64,000 bases of DNA from an uncultured Porphyromonadaceae bacterium (GTDB lineage Bacteria > Bacteroidota > Bacteroidia > Bacteroidales > UBA11471), in assembly GCA_900542765.1 (NCBI GenBank), contig UQOX01000008.1, positions 17,487 through 81,486 of the forward strand, given 5' to 3'. Position numbers and translations under genes: made by a program. This document shows, one piece after another, positions 1 through 6,757 of the stretch; the first letter of the stretch is position 1; every line of letters begins with the position of its first letter. The notes beneath the pieces are model-generated. The model did not search any database. It was not told the origin of the DNA and saw nothing but the letters and a program-made list of their open reading frames with translations.

Positions 1-10
1 TTATATCTGC

Positions 11-148
11 CTGCCCTATGTGTCGCGAATCTTTGCGACCGCAAACACCAAAGGGTGATAACCTCCCAATCTTGCGGTTTTGTACCTTGGGCAGTTAAAC
101 GCTCCATGCAACAAGCGGGCGACTCAAAAATATGAGTCGCCCGCTTGT
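11..148. ncRNA. structured RNA candidate plus 16-bp hairpin, identity unknown
   Basis: No protein gene is convincing at the left edge. By eye the stretch folds into nested Watson-Crick stems: 11-16 with 89-94, 23-26 with 35-38, 38-44 with 72-78, and 46-49 with 54-57. It is followed by a perfect 16-bp hairpin (111-126 with 133-148, loop 127-132) that has no T-tract on either strand. A further long-range pairing, 166-172 with 229-235, lies before the sirtuin stop codon. The pairs are all Watson-Crick, so the strand cannot be decided. I could not match it to RNase P RNA, tmRNA, 5S rRNA or a known riboswitch from memory. It may extend left of the window. Confidence 0.35.
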
Positions 149-254
149 CCTCAAAGGCGGAATACCTCGACGGCTTGACGTTTTGGCTGAAAATGATACA
201 AGCGCCCCCTTGGCTCATGCCACCCTGACGTCGAGATGCCCGATATTCTGTCGC

Positions 255-959
255 TTATAAATACGCTTTCAAGGCTTCGGTCATGATTTTTACCCCTTCG
301 ACGGCTCCTTTTTGTATCACCCGGGTCACCCGTCCGCTCGTATCGTTTACCGGATTGGGATCGATGAGAAAAACCGGGACGCCTTTCGGGACATAACGCA
401 GGAGCCCTGCCGCCGGGTACACATTCAGCGAGGTGCCGATGACGGCAAAAATGTCGGCTTGTTCCACCTCTTCGATGGCCGGTTCGATAAGGGGAACGGC
501 TTCCCCAAACCACACGATATGCGGACGCAGTTGTGAGCCTTTTTCGCACAAGTCTCCGAGGCGGGTGTCGAGGTGGTCGGGCGTAACATCGTAGATGAGG
601 TTCTCGTCGCAGGTCGAGCGGACTTTCATCAGTTCACCATGCAGGTGTATGATGTGTGAACTCCCACCTTGTTCGTGCAGGTTGTCGACATTCTGTGTGA
701 TGATGCACACGTCGAGATCTTTTTCGAGAGCCGCCAGTCCGATATGTCCCTCGTTGGGTTTTACCGAGAGGAGCTCGCGGCGACGGGCATTATAGAAATC
801 GAGCACCTGTTGCGGATTTGCGGCCCACCCTTCGGGCGTTGCCACCTCTTCGATGCGGTACCCCGACCACAATCCGTTGCTGCCGCGAAACACGGCGAGA
901 CCGCTCTCGGCACTCATTCCTGCACCGGTGAGCACTACCAGTCGTTTTTTCTTTGCCAT
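255..959 (-). CDS. cobB: NAD-dependent protein deacylase, Sir2/CobB family (class III-like)
   Basis: Removes acyl groups from protein lysines using NAD, in the cytoplasm. The 234-residue product shows the Rossmann motif GAGMSAESGL at 12-21, the NAD-site segment TQNVDNLHEQ at 88-97 with catalytic His107 in HLHGE, and a GTS motif near 175. Tyr56 and Arg59 in FYNAR match the Tyr-x-x-Arg pair that gives SIRT5 and E. coli CobB their preference for succinyl and malonyl groups (known for the family). The zinc module is unusual: where four cysteines are expected only Cys117 and Cys138 are present. It is a single minus-strand gene diverging from the FKBP pair. Confidence 0.93.
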   Translation of the reverse strand: MAKKKRLVVLTGAGMSAESGLAVFRGSNGLWSGYRIEEVATPEGWAANPQQVLDFYNARRRELLSVKPNEGHIGLAALEKDLDVCIITQNVDNLHEQGGSSHIIHLHGELMKVRSTCDENLIYDVTPDHLDTRLGDLCEKGSQLRPHIVWFGEAVPLIEPAIEEVEQADIFAVIGTSLNVYPAAGLLRYVPKGVPVFLIDPNPVNDTSGRVTRVIQKGAVEGVKIMTEALKAYL

Positions 960-1142
960 TGTTCCAATTCCTGTTTTGAAATAAAGAGGTCGACAGAGGA
1001 ATATTCCCTCCCGATTATGGCAAAATTAATGTTTTTTTTGCATCAAAAAAGAGAAATTCTGTAATAAAAGTTCTATCTTCGCCAGAGTTTCTTCCGAGAG
1101 AAGAAATTTTTTTATGTCGTTTTGTAACAAAAAGAAAAATAT

Positions 1143-1727
1143 ATGGATAAGTTGAGCTATGCCTTGGGCCTGAGTATGGGCAATAACTTCAAGGCTTCCG
1201 GCATTGAAACCTTGACCGTAGAAGACTTTGCCCGCGGGGTGCAAGCCGTGTATGAAGGAGCACACCCTGAAATGACTTATGATGAGGCAAAGCAAGTCAT
1301 TAACGAATATTTCACCCGGTTACAGCAAGAACTCGACGAGAAAAACCGTGCGGCCGGCGAAGCCTTCTTGGCCGAAAACAAGAAACGCCCCGGTGTGGTG
1401 ACCTTGCCCAGCGGATTGCAATATGAAATACTCAAAGAAGGCCATGGCCGTCGTCCGGCAGCGACCGATAAAGTACAATGCCACTATCATGGTACGCTTA
1501 TCGACGGTACGGTGTTCGACAGCTCGGTGCAACGCGGCACCCCGGCCGTGTTTGGCGTGAACCAGGTTATTGCCGGTTGGGTCGAAGCGTTGCAACTGAT
1601 GCCCGAAGGCTCGAAATGGAAACTCTTCATACCCTCGGATTTGGCCTATGGCCAGCATGGCGCCGGTGACAAAATAGGCCCCAACGCCGCCCTCATCTTC
1701 GAAGTAGAACTCATAAAAATACTTTAA
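1143..1727 (+). CDS. FKBP-type peptidyl-prolyl isomerase, FklB/Mip-like, cytoplasmic
   Basis: Catalyses cis-trans isomerisation of X-Pro bonds and probably acts as a folding helper. The 194-residue protein has an N-terminal helical dimerisation-type domain (about 1-80, starting LSYALGLSMG) and a C-terminal FKBP domain (about 105-194) with the typical YHGTLIDGTVFDSS strand and the LAYGQHGAG loop. There is no signal peptide, so it should stay in the cytoplasm. A near-consensus -7 box TATCTTCG lies at 1074-1081. The next gene, a second FKBP, starts 17 bases after its stop, so the two are likely one transcript. Assignment to the FKBP family is secure; the exact subfamily name is inferred. Confidence 0.93.
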   Translation: MDKLSYALGLSMGNNFKASGIETLTVEDFARGVQAVYEGAHPEMTYDEAKQVINEYFTRLQQELDEKNRAAGEAFLAENKKRPGVVTLPSGLQYEILKEGHGRRPAATDKVQCHYHGTLIDGTVFDSSVQRGTPAVFGVNQVIAGWVEALQLMPEGSKWKLFIPSDLAYGQHGAGDKIGPNAALIFEVELIKIL

Positions 1728-1744
1728 TTTAATATACAAGAACA

Positions 1745-2590
1745 ATGAAAAAAACTGCAATTTGTCTGATGGCCGCCCTTGGACTGACGGCCGTCTCTCT
1801 TACCTCTTGCGACAACTGCAAACCGGTAAATGAACTGACCAATGCTTCCGACTCGCTGGTCTATGCGGTCGGTGTGCTCACGGGTAACGATGTCAACAAC
1901 GGTATCAAGAACTTGGGACAACCCGTCGACATCGACCAATTTATGAAAGGAGCCAAGAAAGCCCTTTATAGCGACAGCACAGCTTTCTCTTATGAAGTAG
2001 GTTTCTCGTTTGCCTCGGGTATCAAACAACAACTCAAACAAATGTCGGAACAACTCGGCATCACGGTCGACAAAGATGTTTATCTGGCTGCCTTCTGTGC
2101 TGCTTTGAACAACGATTCGACCGTTCTGATGACTCCCATGACAGCACAAATGGCTTATCGTACCATCGCCATGGCCGCTGAAACCAAAAAGATAGCCTCT
2201 TCGCCCGAGGCCATTCAGAACAAAGCCGATGGAGAAGCGTTCCTGGCTCAAAAAGCCCAGGAAGAAGGCGTTGTTGCCACCGAGAGCGGACTCCTCTATA
2301 AAGTGGTAAAAGCCGGTAAGGGTGATACTCCCAAACAAGGTAGCCGTGTAAAAGTCAACTACAAAGGTACGCTTGTCGACGGTACCCAGTTCGACGCCAG
2401 CGACAATGTGCGCATGGTAGTGGGTCAGATGGTTCCCGGTTTCAATGAAGCACTTATGCTCATGTCGCCCGGTGCCAAATACACCATCTACATTCCCGCC
2501 GAGTTGGGTTATGGCGTGCGTGGTCGCGGCAGCGTTCCCTCCAATGCCGTCATGATATTCGACGTAGAATTGCTCAGCATCGAGAAATAA
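1745..2590 (+). CDS. FKBP-type peptidyl-prolyl isomerase, lipoprotein
   Basis: A second isomerase, here anchored to a membrane on the periplasmic side. The signal peptide ends in a lipobox LTSC with Cys22 as the lipidation site. The middle part (about 30-190) resembles the helical FKBP_N domain, and an FKBP domain occupies about 195-280 with the KVNYKGTLVDGTQFDAS strand. The product is 281 residues, longer than its neighbour because of the export signal and a longer N-terminal domain. It is the last gene of a two-gene unit and is followed at once by a strong intrinsic terminator. The pair offers one isomerase inside and one outside the cytoplasmic membrane. Confidence 0.92.
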   Translation: MKKTAICLMAALGLTAVSLTSCDNCKPVNELTNASDSLVYAVGVLTGNDVNNGIKNLGQPVDIDQFMKGAKKALYSDSTAFSYEVGFSFASGIKQQLKQMSEQLGITVDKDVYLAAFCAALNNDSTVLMTPMTAQMAYRTIAMAAETKKIASSPEAIQNKADGEAFLAQKAQEEGVVATESGLLYKVVKAGKGDTPKQGSRVKVNYKGTLVDGTQFDASDNVRMVVGQMVPGFNEALMLMSPGAKYTIYIPAELGYGVRGRGSVPSNAVMIFDVELLSIEK

Positions 2591-2610
2591 TTATCCCTAC
2601 CCATATCTCA

Positions 2611-2643
2611 AAAAATCCCGGAATTCAATTCCGGGATTTTTTT
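2611..2643 (+). terminator. intrinsic terminator after FKBP pair
   Basis: The AT-flanked inverted repeat ATCCCGGAATT / AATTCCGGGAT forms a stem of about 15 bp when the A and T flanks pair, with a loop of one or two bases, and runs into a T-tract at 2637-2643. Confidence 0.9.
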
Positions 2644-2728
2644 CGCTTCATTCAGTAAGGAACAGATATGCCCTTGAAAAAATGTCGATATTTTTTACCC
2701 ATTAGCGTGATAATTGTAGAAAAATAGT

Positions 2729-2736
2729 TATATTTG
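2729..2736 (+). promoter_or_regulatory. -7 box TATATTTG upstream of Lrp-type regulator
   Basis: This octamer fits the Bacteroidota -7 consensus TAnnTTTG and lies 43 bases before the regulator start. A well-spaced -33 TTTG is not evident. Confidence 0.5.
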
Positions 2737-2778
2737 TTGTCATAATGATATTCTCGACGATAAAAAACACGATATAAT

Positions 2779-3246
2779 ATGGAAAAAATAGACAACCTCG
2801 ATCGTCAAATTCTTGAAATCATCATGCAAAATGCTCGTATCCCGTCGAAAGATGTTGCTGCCAAATGCGGCGTTTCACGAGCTGCTATACATCAACGCAT
2901 ACAGCGAATGATCGACATGAAAGTCATCATTGGCTCGGGTTACCATGTAAACCCCAAGACCTTGGGATACCGCACTTGCACCTACATCGGTGTGCGTCTC
3001 GAAAAAGGCTCGATGTATAAAGATGTCGTGCCCGAACTCGAAAAAATCCCCGAAGTAGTCGAATGCCATTTTACCACCGGTCCCTACACGATGTTGTGCA
3101 AACTATATGCCCGGGACAACGAGCATCTCATGCACCTTATCAACGACCATGTGCAACAAATTCCCGGTGTAGTCTCGACCGAGACCCTCATATCGCTCGA
3201 TCAGAGTCTCAATCGCGAAATACCCATCAACAAGGACGAAGAGTAA
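2779..3246 (+). CDS. Lrp/AsnC family transcriptional regulator
   Basis: A DNA-binding regulator that usually responds to an amino acid or related metabolite. The 155-residue product has the family layout: an N-terminal winged helix-turn-helix (about 5-60, opening with NLDRQILEIIMQNAR and with recognition-helix residues VSRAAIHQRIQRM) and a C-terminal alpha-beta RAM effector domain (about 70-145). Length and arrangement are typical. It stands alone with its own promoter and terminator, so its target genes cannot be read from context. The ligand is unknown. Confidence 0.93.
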   Translation: MEKIDNLDRQILEIIMQNARIPSKDVAAKCGVSRAAIHQRIQRMIDMKVIIGSGYHVNPKTLGYRTCTYIGVRLEKGSMYKDVVPELEKIPEVVECHFTTGPYTMLCKLYARDNEHLMHLINDHVQQIPGVVSTETLISLDQSLNREIPINKDEE

Positions 3247-3272
3247 CAAGCTACTCCTTGCCTGAGAGAACA

Positions 3273-3315
3273 AGCAACGCAGCCATTGCATGAAGTGGCA
3301 GCGTTGCTCGTTTTT
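3273..3315. terminator. terminator between Lrp-type gene and ribF
   Basis: AGCAACGC at 3273-3280 pairs with GCGTTGCT at 3301-3308, with an inner GCCA/TGGC pairing after one mismatch, followed by TTTTT at 3311-3315. It sits between convergent genes. Confidence 0.75.
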
Positions 3316-3336
3316 AGACGCAAAGACATCGGAATC

Positions 3337-4260
3337 CTAAATCAATAACCCTCGGGCCACCTCTCTGTCCCGCTGCAACTGGTAGCGAAGCGCTTCAATG
3401 TCTTCCATGCGGCGTTCGGGACGCATGTAGTCGACAAATTCTATTCTTATTTGTTGCCCGTATATTGATTGGTCGAAGTCGAAGATGTGTACTTCGATGC
3501 TCCTGGCATGGTCTGGGCCTTCCACCGTGGGGCGGGTACCGATGTTCAGCATGCCACACCGTTCGATACCGTCTTCGAGATATACCCTTACCGCGTACAC
3601 ACCGTTTGCCGGAATGATTTTGGGGGTGGTGTTGCATTCGATGTTGGCCGTGGGGAAGCCGATGCGACGACCCAGTTGCTGTCCAGCCACGACACGTCCC
3701 ATGAGCATGTAGTCATAGGAGAGCAGCAGGGCCGCTTCGTGCACGTTCCCCTCGCCCAGTAGGCGGCGTATAATGGAGGAACTTACCTTGTGTCCGTCGG
3801 GCATGCAGGCGGTTGAACGGGAAAGTTTCACGCCCAGCTCTTCACCATAGCGGCAATAGTCGTCGTAGGTCTCGTCGGCATTGTGACCGAAACGGTGGTC
3901 GTAGCCCACGACCAAATGACGAATGTTGTAGCGGTCGTGTAAGAATGCAATAAAGTCGTGAGCCGAAATTTGAGCCATTTCGGGGGTGAATTCAAGCAAT
4001 ACACAATAGTCGATACCCGTCGCGGCAAGGCGTTCGAGACGCTCCTCGGTCGATGTAATCAGCGGCATGGTTTGCCCCGTCAGTACGGTTTTGGGGTGAT
4101 TCTTGAATGTGACGATGCCCGATGCCAAGCCATTTGTTTCGGCCGTACGACGCACATCGGTAATAAGAGATTTATGACCCGAGTGCACGCCGTCGAAAAA
4201 ACCGATGGTCGCAACCATGGCGTCGGGGTGAAAATGTTGTGCGTAATCGATAATTTGCAT
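3337..4260 (-). CDS. ribF: bifunctional riboflavin kinase / FAD synthetase RibF
   Basis: Phosphorylates riboflavin to FMN and then adenylylates FMN to FAD. The 307-residue protein starts with a nucleotidyltransferase domain carrying the GFFDGVHSGH signature at 20-29, and ends with a flavokinase domain (about 185-307) containing GRRIGFPTANIE, in which the PTAN motif binds ATP and magnesium in this family. Length and order of domains are normal. It is a monocistronic minus-strand gene converging on the Lrp-type regulator. Confidence 0.95.
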   Translation of the reverse strand: MQIIDYAQHFHPDAMVATIGFFDGVHSGHKSLITDVRRTAETNGLASGIVTFKNHPKTVLTGQTMPLITSTEERLERLAATGIDYCVLLEFTPEMAQISAHDFIAFLHDRYNIRHLVVGYDHRFGHNADETYDDYCRYGEELGVKLSRSTACMPDGHKVSSSIIRRLLGEGNVHEAALLLSYDYMLMGRVVAGQQLGRRIGFPTANIECNTTPKIIPANGVYAVRVYLEDGIERCGMLNIGTRPTVEGPDHARSIEVHIFDFDQSIYGQQIRIEFVDYMRPERRMEDIEALRYQLQRDREVARGLLI

Positions 4261-4458
4261 CGCTTGATTGAAATCGAAAACAAAAGTACAACATTCTTTA
4301 TTATCTGAATATTTTTTCGTTGCATATTAACGTTTATTTTTCTCTTTCTTGCTGATTGATAGCCCTTCGCAAATTCACAGCCTTTTACAAAATGGTACTG
4401 AGAGGAGAATGGTCGCGTTGCGACGGAGTTGTGTAGGGCAAAAAAGCTGACAAATAAT

Positions 4459-4489
4459 TTTGTCGTGTCAGAAAAATGTCGTAATATTG
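4459..4489 (+). promoter_or_regulatory. promoter of the tRNA gene
   Basis: TTTG at 4459-4462, a 19-base spacer, and TAATATTG at 4482-4489 (one mismatch to TAnnTTTG) form a Bacteroidota-type promoter about 50 bases before the tRNA. Confidence 0.6.
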
Positions 4490-4541
4490 CATCGCTTTTC
4501 CGGAAGCCTCCTTATGGAGCCGCTTCTCAAAGACGGAAAAC

Positions 4542-4615
4542 GGTCCTATAGCTCAGTTGGTTAGAGCATCTGACTCATAATCAGGGGGTCCTTGGTTCAA
4601 GCCCAAGTGGGACCA
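4542..4615 (+). tRNA. tRNA with CAT anticodon, probably tRNA-Ile2 (CAU, lysidine-modified)
   Basis: A 74-nt cloverleaf: acceptor GGTCCTA pairs with TGGGACC (one T-G pair), the D arm contains AGCTCAGTTGGTTAGAGC, the anticodon loop is CTCATAA, and the T arm contains GGTTCAAGC. CCA is not encoded. An automatic call would be tRNA-Met, but the acceptor pairs C4-G69 and C5-G68 match known TilS identity elements of tRNA-Ile2, unlike the U4-A69/A5-U68 of elongator tRNA-Met in E. coli. It has its own promoter and terminator. The initiator tRNA is excluded because position 1 pairs normally and the anticodon stem lacks the GGG/CCC run. Confidence 0.93.
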
Positions 4616-4619
4616 CACG

Positions 4620-4649
4620 AAGGGAGACTTTGAAGGTCTCCCTTTTTTT
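4620..4649 (+). terminator. intrinsic terminator of the tRNA gene
   Basis: AAGGGAGAC at 4620-4628 pairs with GTCTCCCTT at 4636-4644, followed by a run of T to 4649. It starts five bases after the tRNA. Confidence 0.92.
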
Positions 4650-4869
4650 GTTGTGTGAATGTTTCGATTCTTTCTTGTGCCACTGTTTTGGGGGGCAACT
4701 TGTTTTTTCATTTTCCCCTTTGGGGCTGTTTTTTGTCTGTCGAGGTGTATTCTCCCGGCAAGCGTGCCAAACGGGATTTTACTCTTTGCAAAATGTGATA
4801 GATTGTAATATTTGAGAAGAGGAAAATCGTGATTACAAGGGATTGCGATGATATATTAAATATTTATTA

Positions 4870-4877
4870 TATCTTTG
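4870..4877 (+). promoter_or_regulatory. -7 box TATCTTTG upstream of the ECF sigma gene
   Basis: This matches TAnnTTTG and lies 25 bases before the GTG start of the sigma factor. The A/T-rich region upstream has no clear -33 TTTG at the right distance. Confidence 0.5.
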
Positions 4878-4902
4878 CCCGTTCAGATGAAAATTGGTAT
4901 AG

Positions 4903-5487
4903 GTGGCAAGCGAAAAATTTATAGAGAGAATTAATGCGCGGGAAATAGAGGCTTTCAAAGAAATCTATGACCGCTATTACCGTACACTGGTCGTGTATGC
5001 CGCCAATTTCATCGAAGATGGTGATGTGGGTGAAGATCTGGTGCAGGAACTCATCATCAACCTTTGGGAAAACCGCATGACCTTTACTTCCTTGTCGACG
5101 TTCAACGCCTATCTCTACAATGCGGTGCGCAATGCTTCGCTTAATTATCTCAAACACCAGGGTGTCGCCGAGAAATATATGGAGTACCTTTCGCTGACTT
5201 ATTCTCCTGTCGAAGAAGAGTCGGTCAACGAGGAAGAAATCTATCGTCACCTGTTTGACCTTATCGACCGCTTGCCACAACGTTGCCGCGAGGTATTCCT
5301 ATTATATATGGAGGGCAGGAAAAACGATGAGATTGCCGATATGTTGCAACTTTCTATCGAGACGGTAAAGACTCAGAAAAAACGGGCCATGGCATTTATC
5401 CGTGGAAATCTCGACAAGGCGTTGCTGACATCTTTGGCCGTTTGTAGCGGGAATATCTGTTTTTTTGAAATCATCAACCTCCATTAA
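4903..5487 (+). CDS. RNA polymerase ECF sigma factor, FecI-like (GTG start)
   Basis: Directs RNA polymerase to a specific promoter set, usually that of the adjacent TonB-dependent transporter. The 194-residue protein shows sigma region 2 (about 10-80, with FKEIYDRYYRTL and DLVQELIINLWENR) and region 4 (about 115-170, with LPQRCREVFLLYMEG and the helix-turn-helix ending KTQKKRAMAFIR). The start is a GTG 25 bases after a -7 box; the ATG at 4886 is out of frame. FecR and SusC follow in order, giving the classic sigma/anti-sigma/receptor cascade. Confidence 0.93.
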   Translation: MASEKFIERINAREIEAFKEIYDRYYRTLVVYAANFIEDGDVGEDLVQELIINLWENRMTFTSLSTFNAYLYNAVRNASLNYLKHQGVAEKYMEYLSLTYSPVEEESVNEEEIYRHLFDLIDRLPQRCREVFLLYMEGRKNDEIADMLQLSIETVKTQKKRAMAFIRGNLDKALLTSLAVCSGNICFFEIINLH

Positions 5488-5617
5488 GATTCGTTTGGAT
5501 AACGATTTTCTGTCTTTTTGATAAATCGACACATTAAATAATATTTTTTTGAATTTTCTGTACCTCGATTGCTGTCATTTGTTGTCTTTATAATGAAAGA
5601 GGATAACAAATGTATAT

Positions 5618-6751
5618 ATGGAATATATCGAGCGGCTTATAGCCAAATACCTCTCAGGTACCCTATCCGAAGAAGAAGCCGACGTGCTGCGTCGCTGGGT
5701 TGGACAATCGCCCGAGCGTGAAGCGCGGCTTCGTTCGTTGCAGGAACGCAACGATTTTGTCTTGAAATATCGTCGTTATGCGGCGGTGGATTCTGAGAAT
5801 GCCAAACATCGGTTCGTGCGTTCGGTTCGTCGGCGCATCGGCTGGGTGACACCCCGTCGGGTCATTTATTACGCTGCTGTCGTTCTGCCCTTTGTGGCGT
5901 TATCGATTTGGTTCGCACAGAAAGAGGAGCCCGAGGTCCCCGGTTTTACCCTTAGCGAAGTAACACCCGGTGCAGCGCAAGCCATTCTCCTCATGGACAA
6001 CGGTACCGAACTGGCTCTTACGGGGCAAGGTGAAAGGACGATTGCTCTCGATGATTCGCTTTCGGCTCAGATGGAAGATGGCGCGATAACGTATTCTTCT
6101 TCGGTGGCTCCGAAATCGAAAGTCGAAAGCCATACCATCGTTGTGCCCCGGGGTGGCGAATACCGCATTACACTTTCCGACGGTACGCGAGTGCATATCA
6201 ATGCCGACTCGAAGTTGCGTTTCCCCGTAGCTTTCACGGGGCATGAACGGGTCGTACAACTCTCGGGTGAGGCTTTCTTCGAAGTGGCCCCGTCGTCCGA
6301 GTGCCCCTTTATTGTGGAAGTGGGAACCACCCGGGTACGACAATATGGAACAACGTTCAATATCAATGCCTACGGAGCCAATCCCGAAGTCGTGCTTGTT
6401 GCCGGTTCCATCGGCGTTACTCCCGAGGGTGGGGAAGAGGTGGCCCTCGTTCCCGGACAGTTGGCCGTGTGTGGTGAGCAGATTGCGGTCAGTGACGTTG
6501 ATGTGCGCCCTTATATCGAATGGACGCAGGGCCGGTTTACCTTCGATAACGAACGTTTGGCCGACATCGTCCCCGACCTCGTACGATGGTATGACGTGGA
6601 AATTGCCATTCTCGATGAGACGGTGGCCGACATGCGTTTTACCGGTAGCGTGGGCCGCGATGAGACAATAGAACATATCATGAATGCCATATCTTATACC
6701 CAAGATGTGCGTGTTACGGTAAAAGGAAACAAAATAGAGATATCCAAATAA
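5618..6751 (+). CDS. FecR-family anti-sigma factor
   Basis: Inner-membrane protein that holds or activates the preceding sigma factor in response to the outer-membrane receptor. The 377-residue product has a short cytoplasmic N-terminal sigma-binding region (about 1-80), one transmembrane helix (about 88-106, YYAAVVLPFVALSIWFA), a periplasmic FecR domain (about 165-265, with IVVPRGGEYRITLSDGTRV) and a C-terminal DUF4974-type domain (about 300-377, containing RFTFDNERLADIVPDLVRWY). It ends six bases before the SusC start, which supports co-transcription. Confidence 0.93.
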   Translation: MEYIERLIAKYLSGTLSEEEADVLRRWVGQSPEREARLRSLQERNDFVLKYRRYAAVDSENAKHRFVRSVRRRIGWVTPRRVIYYAAVVLPFVALSIWFAQKEEPEVPGFTLSEVTPGAAQAILLMDNGTELALTGQGERTIALDDSLSAQMEDGAITYSSSVAPKSKVESHTIVVPRGGEYRITLSDGTRVHINADSKLRFPVAFTGHERVVQLSGEAFFEVAPSSECPFIVEVGTTRVRQYGTTFNINAYGANPEVVLVAGSIGVTPEGGEEVALVPGQLAVCGEQIAVSDVDVRPYIEWTQGRFTFDNERLADIVPDLVRWYDVEIAILDETVADMRFTGSVGRDETIEHIMNAISYTQDVRVTVKGNKIEISK

Positions 6752-6757
6752 CGTGCT

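Noticed and set aside
3..221. A minus-strand frame open to the window edge, starting at an ATG at 219-221.
   Set aside because: It runs through the 16-bp hairpin and the stacked stems, has no family likeness, and fits non-coding structured DNA better.
4630..4815. A 61-codon plus-strand frame after the tRNA.
   Set aside because: It starts inside the tRNA terminator, is Cys/Phe-rich without pattern, and lacks a start context.
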